From an uncultured Bacteroidota bacterium (GTDB taxonomy: Bacteria; Bacteroidota; Bacteroidia; Chitinophagales; Chitinophagaceae), in contig CAIZMD010000324.1 of assembly GCA_903933995.1 (NCBI GenBank), forward strand, positions 1 through 8,875: a stretch of DNA of 8,875 bases, in the 5' to 3' direction. The first letter of the stretch is position 1. Each line of letters starts with the position of its first letter. The translations under genes and the position numbers were made by a program. The notes beneath the pieces were generated by a model. It made no database searches. It had not been told where the DNA came from and saw nothing but the letters and a program-made list of their open reading frames with translations. Positions 5,476 through 8,875 of this stretch are shown piece after piece.

Positions 5476-6084
5476 ATGTTACTCCAAGTTCACCCAGTCA
5501 ATCCCAACCCCAGATACCTTAAAATGATTGTTGACTGTCTGCAATCGGGGGGTATCATCATTTATCCTACAGATACCATTTACGGTTTGGGCTGTGATAT
5601 TACCCAACACAAGGCCATTGAGCGGATTGCCAAAATCAAACAGGTAGATCCATCCAAGGCACAATTAAGTTTTGTTTGTTATGATTTAAGTGACTTGAGT
5701 AAATACACCAAGAGTATTGGTACGCCACTATATAGGATGCTCAAGAATCATTTACCTGGGGCTTATACCTTTATCCTTCCCGCTAGTAAAGAGGTTCCCA
5801 AACTACTTCAGAGTAAAAAAAGTACCATTGGTTTGAGAATCCCCAATAACCAAATTGCCAGAACCATTGTGCAAGAACTTGGTCATCCTATCCTTTCTGC
5901 ATCACTACCTGGTGTCATGGTGGAAGAATACACAGATCCTGAACTAATCTATGAGAATTTCAAAAACCAAGTGGATATAGTAGTTGATGGTGGTATTGGT
6001 GGCATGGTGCCTTCTACCATTGTAGACTGCACCAAGGAACCTTATGAATTAATTAGAGAAGGGGCTGGGGTTTGGGAAGAATGA
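5476..6084 (+). CDS. YciO-type Sua5/YrdC/TsaC family protein
   Basis: This is a 202-residue cytoplasmic protein of the Sua5/YrdC fold. The family includes the enzyme that makes threonylcarbamoyl-AMP from threonine, bicarbonate and ATP for the t6A modification of tRNAs reading ANN codons. The nucleotide-binding start is clear (YPTDTIYGLGCDI, 30-42), followed by KIKQVDPSKAQLSFVC (53-68), PGAYTFIL (94-101) and IGLRIPNN (118-125). It follows E. coli YciO closely in pattern rather than TsaC. The canonical KxR segment appears as KIKQ, and the SAN segment is replaced by SASLPG (141-146). Automated annotation would often call it L-threonylcarbamoyladenylate synthase; a true synthase role is uncertain because YciO proteins are a divergent branch. 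The start gives a normal YciO length. The gene ends 86 bp before the sensor kinase gene. Confidence 0.88.
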   Translation: MLLQVHPVNPNPRYLKMIVDCLQSGGIIIYPTDTIYGLGCDITQHKAIERIAKIKQVDPSKAQLSFVCYDLSDLSKYTKSIGTPLYRMLKNHLPGAYTFILPASKEVPKLLQSKKSTIGLRIPNNQIARTIVQELGHPILSASLPGVMVEEYTDPELIYENFKNQVDIVVDGGIGGMVPSTIVDCTKEPYELIREGAGVWEE

Positions 6085-6170
6085 TTCCTATTCAACAAGT
6101 ATCTTTCATTTCAATGATCCTATTTGAAACCTAGTGTATGTTCATCCAATCCTATTCCTTAGATTTAAGG

Positions 6171-8875
6171 ATGCTTTTTCGCACATTATTTTTTGCTATC
6201 GCAAGTTGTTTACTGGGTTTTCAAGCCCAGGGTCAAACTCCTTCACTCATACATTTTGATGTTGGATCAGGATTGCCTAGCAATGAAGTATATGATTTGA
6301 AAATTGATACTAAGGGTTTTCTTTGGGTAGGTACTTCTGAAGGTTTAGTAAGATACGATGGGAATAGTTTCTTTTTGTTAAACAATCCCAAATCAAGGGG
6401 TAATGCAGTTACTGGTATTTTGGAAGACAAGACAGGAACTATTTGGTTTCATAATTTTAATGGTCAAATTTTTCGTACCAGTACAGATTCTGTTCTAAGG
6501 TATTTGCCATGGGAACCCTTCTATAAAAATCAACTAACAGAATTTACTTTTGATCAACAAGGACGCTTAGTAGTCAACAATAATTTAAACCATATTTATA
6601 GGTTTAATCTGGGAAAACAGACGGTCACCAAATTATTAGAAGCCAATTCTGTTAAAGAGGCCATTGCTACCATGCATGATGGTTCGGTTTTATTTAGTCA
6701 AGTTGACAAGGGAACTGTTTCAGCATTGGGAGAACAAACCATTAGCAATATTCCTTTTATTGGGTTGAATGGTCAATACCTCAAAGAGTTTAAATTGTTG
6801 AATCAGTTTAGATTCTATCCATCTTTTAAAAACAAACAGACCCTTGCATTTCAAAGAAGAAATCCTACCGATCTAAAACCTTATTTATTTTCTTATCAAG
6901 CACATACCCTACGTGAACATCCCGTTACGGCTCAGTTACAACAAAAGAAACTGTTTCCCCTTTCTGCTTATGATGACGATGAAGGCAATCTCTTTATTGG
7001 AACAGAGAATGGGCTAATATGGTTTAAACGTCAGGGAGGTAAATATGTGTGGATGAATCATTTTCTCCAATCGGAAGCCATATCTGCCATTTGCAAAGGA
7101 AAAGAAGGGGGATATTGGATTGCTACTTTAAAGAATGGGGTGTATCAAATTCCCAATTTACAATTGTATGCATCCAATGGATTTGACATGGGTTTGAATA
7201 CAGAAGGGGTGAGTCATTTGGCCATTGATAGAAAAAAGGGGACTATTTATGCAGCTTCTCTTGCTGGTGAATTGTTTGAATACCGCCACCAATTTTCCAA
7301 GCAAAAACTGTTTCAACAACAGTATGAAAGAAATATACAAGCCATTGAATTTGATACAGCAACTAATGAATTGTATTTGTCAAAATTGACAACTGAAAAA
7401 TTACAACCACAAACGGGTAAGTTTACAGAAATCAAATTTGCAGCTTCTGCAAAGAATTATTTATTTAGAAAAGACGGTGTTATTTTTTATTCGGGTGGAT
7501 TGTTAATTGCTTCTTTTCCTCAAAATAGAAAGGACCTTTTTGACAAGGTTGTTAAAGAGTTCAATTTGAACGCCAGTATCATGGAAAAAGAAACTGGTGG
7601 TGGATTCTATAATTTGAACTTATACCAACAGCGTAACAGGGGATTGTGCTACCAGGAAAAGGATCAAAGGCTTTGGGTTGGATTTGTGGATGGATTGCAA
7701 TACCATCAAAATGGTGTTTGGGTAAAACTAAAAGACCCACAAACGAGTGAGCCCTTAAGTGCGCACCATTTTACTGAATTACCAGATGGCACAATCTGCA
7801 TTGCAACCATTGACCAAGGTTTATACTTTTTCAAAAATGGAAAGTTTACAAAGCATTTAACAATCAAAGATGGTCTTATTAATAACAAAATAAAAGGCTT
7901 GACCAGTGACCAACAGCAGGTTTGGATGGTCATGTCTAATGGAGCACAGGGTTATGAATTCGCAACCGGAAAGTTGACCAAAATAGTCATAGCTCGAGAC
8001 CTTCCTAAGCAAGAAATATTTGACGTTGAAGTTTGGAAAGACACGGTCTATTTAGCTACTTCTAAAGGGATTCTCTTTTTCCCAAAATCTATTCAAACGG
8101 TCAATGCTGTAAGACCCTATGCATCCATTAGTGGTTTAATGGTAGACGGGAAAAAATATGCTATTCAAAACAAAATTGAATTGCCTTCTTCTACCACTAA
8201 TATTATTGTAACCTTATTGGGTGCGGCTTTAAAAAGCGGGGGGAGTTTTCAATACCAATACCGTTTATTGGGAACAGACAGCAGTTGGGTAAGTTTGAAA
8301 GCTTCTGAGAACCTGGTCCGTTTTACATCCTTGCCTTCTGGTAATTATATCTTTGAATCCAGGGTACTCAATGAAGACGGCATTGTAAGTAGTTCAACTG
8401 CATCTATCCAATTTAGTATTGATGAATATTGGTGGAAGAAATGGTGGTTTATCATAGTCTTACTATTAGTAGTGATTGGAGCCGGCATTTATTTTTTCAT
8501 GTTACGCATTCGTGTCTTAGAGAAACAGAATCAAGAAGAAACAGAAAAAGTAAGGGTGTTGGAGCAGATGAGACATTCTCAGCTTAGTGCGCTAAAAGCG
8601 CAGATGAACCCGCATTTTATGTTCAATGCCCTTAACAGCATTCAAGAAATTATCTTGATGAACAATAAACGAGAGGCCAATATGTATTTGGGTAAGTTTG
8701 CCGATCTAATGCGCATTACCCTTGACCAAAGTAATAAAAATGCCATTTCGCTAGACGATGAATTAAAATCGCTCCTGCTTTACCTAGAATTAGAAGCATT
8801 AAGATTTGAGACCCATTTTCAATATAAGATAGATGTGGATGACAATGTTTTTGCCCCCGATATACAGATTCCAGC
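6171..8875 (+). CDS. Sensor histidine kinase with periplasmic beta-propeller and LytS-type kinase domain, 3'-truncated by window edge
   Basis: This is a large inner-membrane sensor; 901 residues are visible, with no frameshift, and the frame continues past the edge. Residues 1-20 are a signal peptide (MLFRTLFFAIASCLLGFQAQ). Propeller repeats of the Reg_prop type follow to about 650, for example LPSNEVYDLKIDTKGFLWVG, TGILEDKTGTIWF, GNLFIGTENGL, ISAICKGKEGGYWIA, LWVGFVDGLQY and LTSDQQQVWMVMSNG. A Y_Y_Y domain spans about 690-750 (FQYQYRLLGTDSSWV). One membrane span lies at about 758-779, then a charged coiled coil, then the LytS-type (His_kinase) segment with phospho-acceptor His815 in QMNPHFMFNALNSIQE. 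The ATP-binding domain lies beyond the window. An in-frame ATG at 6138 would add 11 residues; 6171 gives a more compact signal peptide. The ligand is unknown. Such kinases usually pair with LytTR regulators, probably encoded downstream. Confidence 0.92.
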   Translation, partial: MLFRTLFFAIASCLLGFQAQGQTPSLIHFDVGSGLPSNEVYDLKIDTKGFLWVGTSEGLVRYDGNSFFLLNNPKSRGNAVTGILEDKTGTIWFHNFNGQIFRTSTDSVLRYLPWEPFYKNQLTEFTFDQQGRLVVNNNLNHIYRFNLGKQTVTKLLEANSVKEAIATMHDGSVLFSQVDKGTVSALGEQTISNIPFIGLNGQYLKEFKLLNQFRFYPSFKNKQTLAFQRRNPTDLKPYLFSYQAHTLREHPVTAQLQQKKLFPLSAYDDDEGNLFIGTENGLIWFKRQGGKYVWMNHFLQSEAISAICKGKEGGYWIATLKNGVYQIPNLQLYASNGFDMGLNTEGVSHLAIDRKKGTIYAASLAGELFEYRHQFSKQKLFQQQYERNIQAIEFDTATNELYLSKLTTEKLQPQTGKFTEIKFAASAKNYLFRKDGVIFYSGGLLIASFPQNRKDLFDKVVKEFNLNASIMEKETGGGFYNLNLYQQRNRGLCYQEKDQRLWVGFVDGLQYHQNGVWVKLKDPQTSEPLSAHHFTELPDGTICIATIDQGLYFFKNGKFTKHLTIKDGLINNKIKGLTSDQQQVWMVMSNGAQGYEFATGKLTKIVIARDLPKQEIFDVEVWKDTVYLATSKGILFFPKSIQTVNAVRPYASISGLMVDGKKYAIQNKIELPSSTTNIIVTLLGAALKSGGSFQYQYRLLGTDSSWVSLKASENLVRFTSLPSGNYIFESRVLNEDGIVSSSTASIQFSIDEYWWKKWWFIIVLLLVVIGAGIYFFMLRIRVLEKQNQEETEKVRVLEQMRHSQLSALKAQMNPHFMFNALNSIQEIILMNNKREANMYLGKFADLMRITLDQSNKNAISLDDELKSLLLYLELEALRFETHFQYKIDVDDNVFAPDIQIP

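Noticed and set aside
6138..6170. Upstream start for the sensor kinase
   Set aside because: It is possible, since the preceding in-frame stop is at 6132-6134, but it gives an unusually long polar segment before the hydrophobic core of the signal peptide. Kept as an alternative only.
6085..6170. Promoter before the sensor kinase (TATCTTTC at 6100-6107)
   Set aside because: The nearest TTG (6072-6074) leaves a 25-bp spacer and the -7 box is imperfect; not strong enough to call.
1..8875. CRISPR array, transposon, tRNA/rRNA or defence system
   Set aside because: I saw no regularly spaced repeats, transposase, tRNA-like cloverleaf, rRNA segment or nuclease/toxin pair. All sizeable genes belong to ordinary housekeeping or signalling families.

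Overview
The window looks like chromosomal DNA from a Bacteroidota member, perhaps of the Chitinophagaceae type (the family level is inference). Four things point that way. Promoter-like boxes fit TTG-N(17-23)-TAnnTTTG rather than the sigma70 -35/-10 pattern. Genes lack clear Shine-Dalgarno sequences. Predicted secreted proteins have short signal peptides ending near A-Q. The last gene is a periplasmic-propeller sensor kinase of a kind common in that phylum. Base composition is moderately AT-rich. I saw no mobile elements, CRISPR array, tRNA or rRNA.

Layout. (1) 1-705, +: 3' part of an N-acetylmuramoyl-L-alanine amidase gene, open through the left edge. (2) 707-2854, -: secreted S9-family serine peptidase, tail-to-tail with the amidase gene and 1 bp from it. 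(3) 2937-3281, +: small AhpD/carboxymuconolactone-decarboxylase-like protein with a CxxC motif, divergent from the peptidase across 82 bp. (4) 3390-4427, +: beta subunit of a 2-oxoacid:ferredoxin oxidoreductase without its alpha subunit beside it, closed by a strong terminator. (5) 4477-5130, -: NarL/LuxR-type response regulator. (6) 5131-5475: non-coding interval of 345 bp containing repeated GTTAAAAC-like boxes, a good promoter match and a strong terminator, which together outline an unannotated RNA of about 95 nt. (7) 5476-6084, +: YciO-type member of the Sua5/YrdC family. (8) 6171 to the right edge, +: large sensor histidine kinase (signal peptide, beta-propeller repeats, Y_Y_Y domain, one membrane span, LytS-type kinase), cut by the window end.

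The genes do not form one pathway. They read as cell-envelope and peptide turnover (amidase, peptidase), redox and central carbon metabolism (AhpD-like protein, oxidoreductase), and signalling (response regulator, sensor kinase), with a translation-related family protein between the signalling genes. The most distinctive part is 5131-5475. There a predicted small RNA, or a leader with a terminator, starts just downstream of a cluster of repeated boxes and opposite a response-regulator gene. The coding genes themselves belong to known families.
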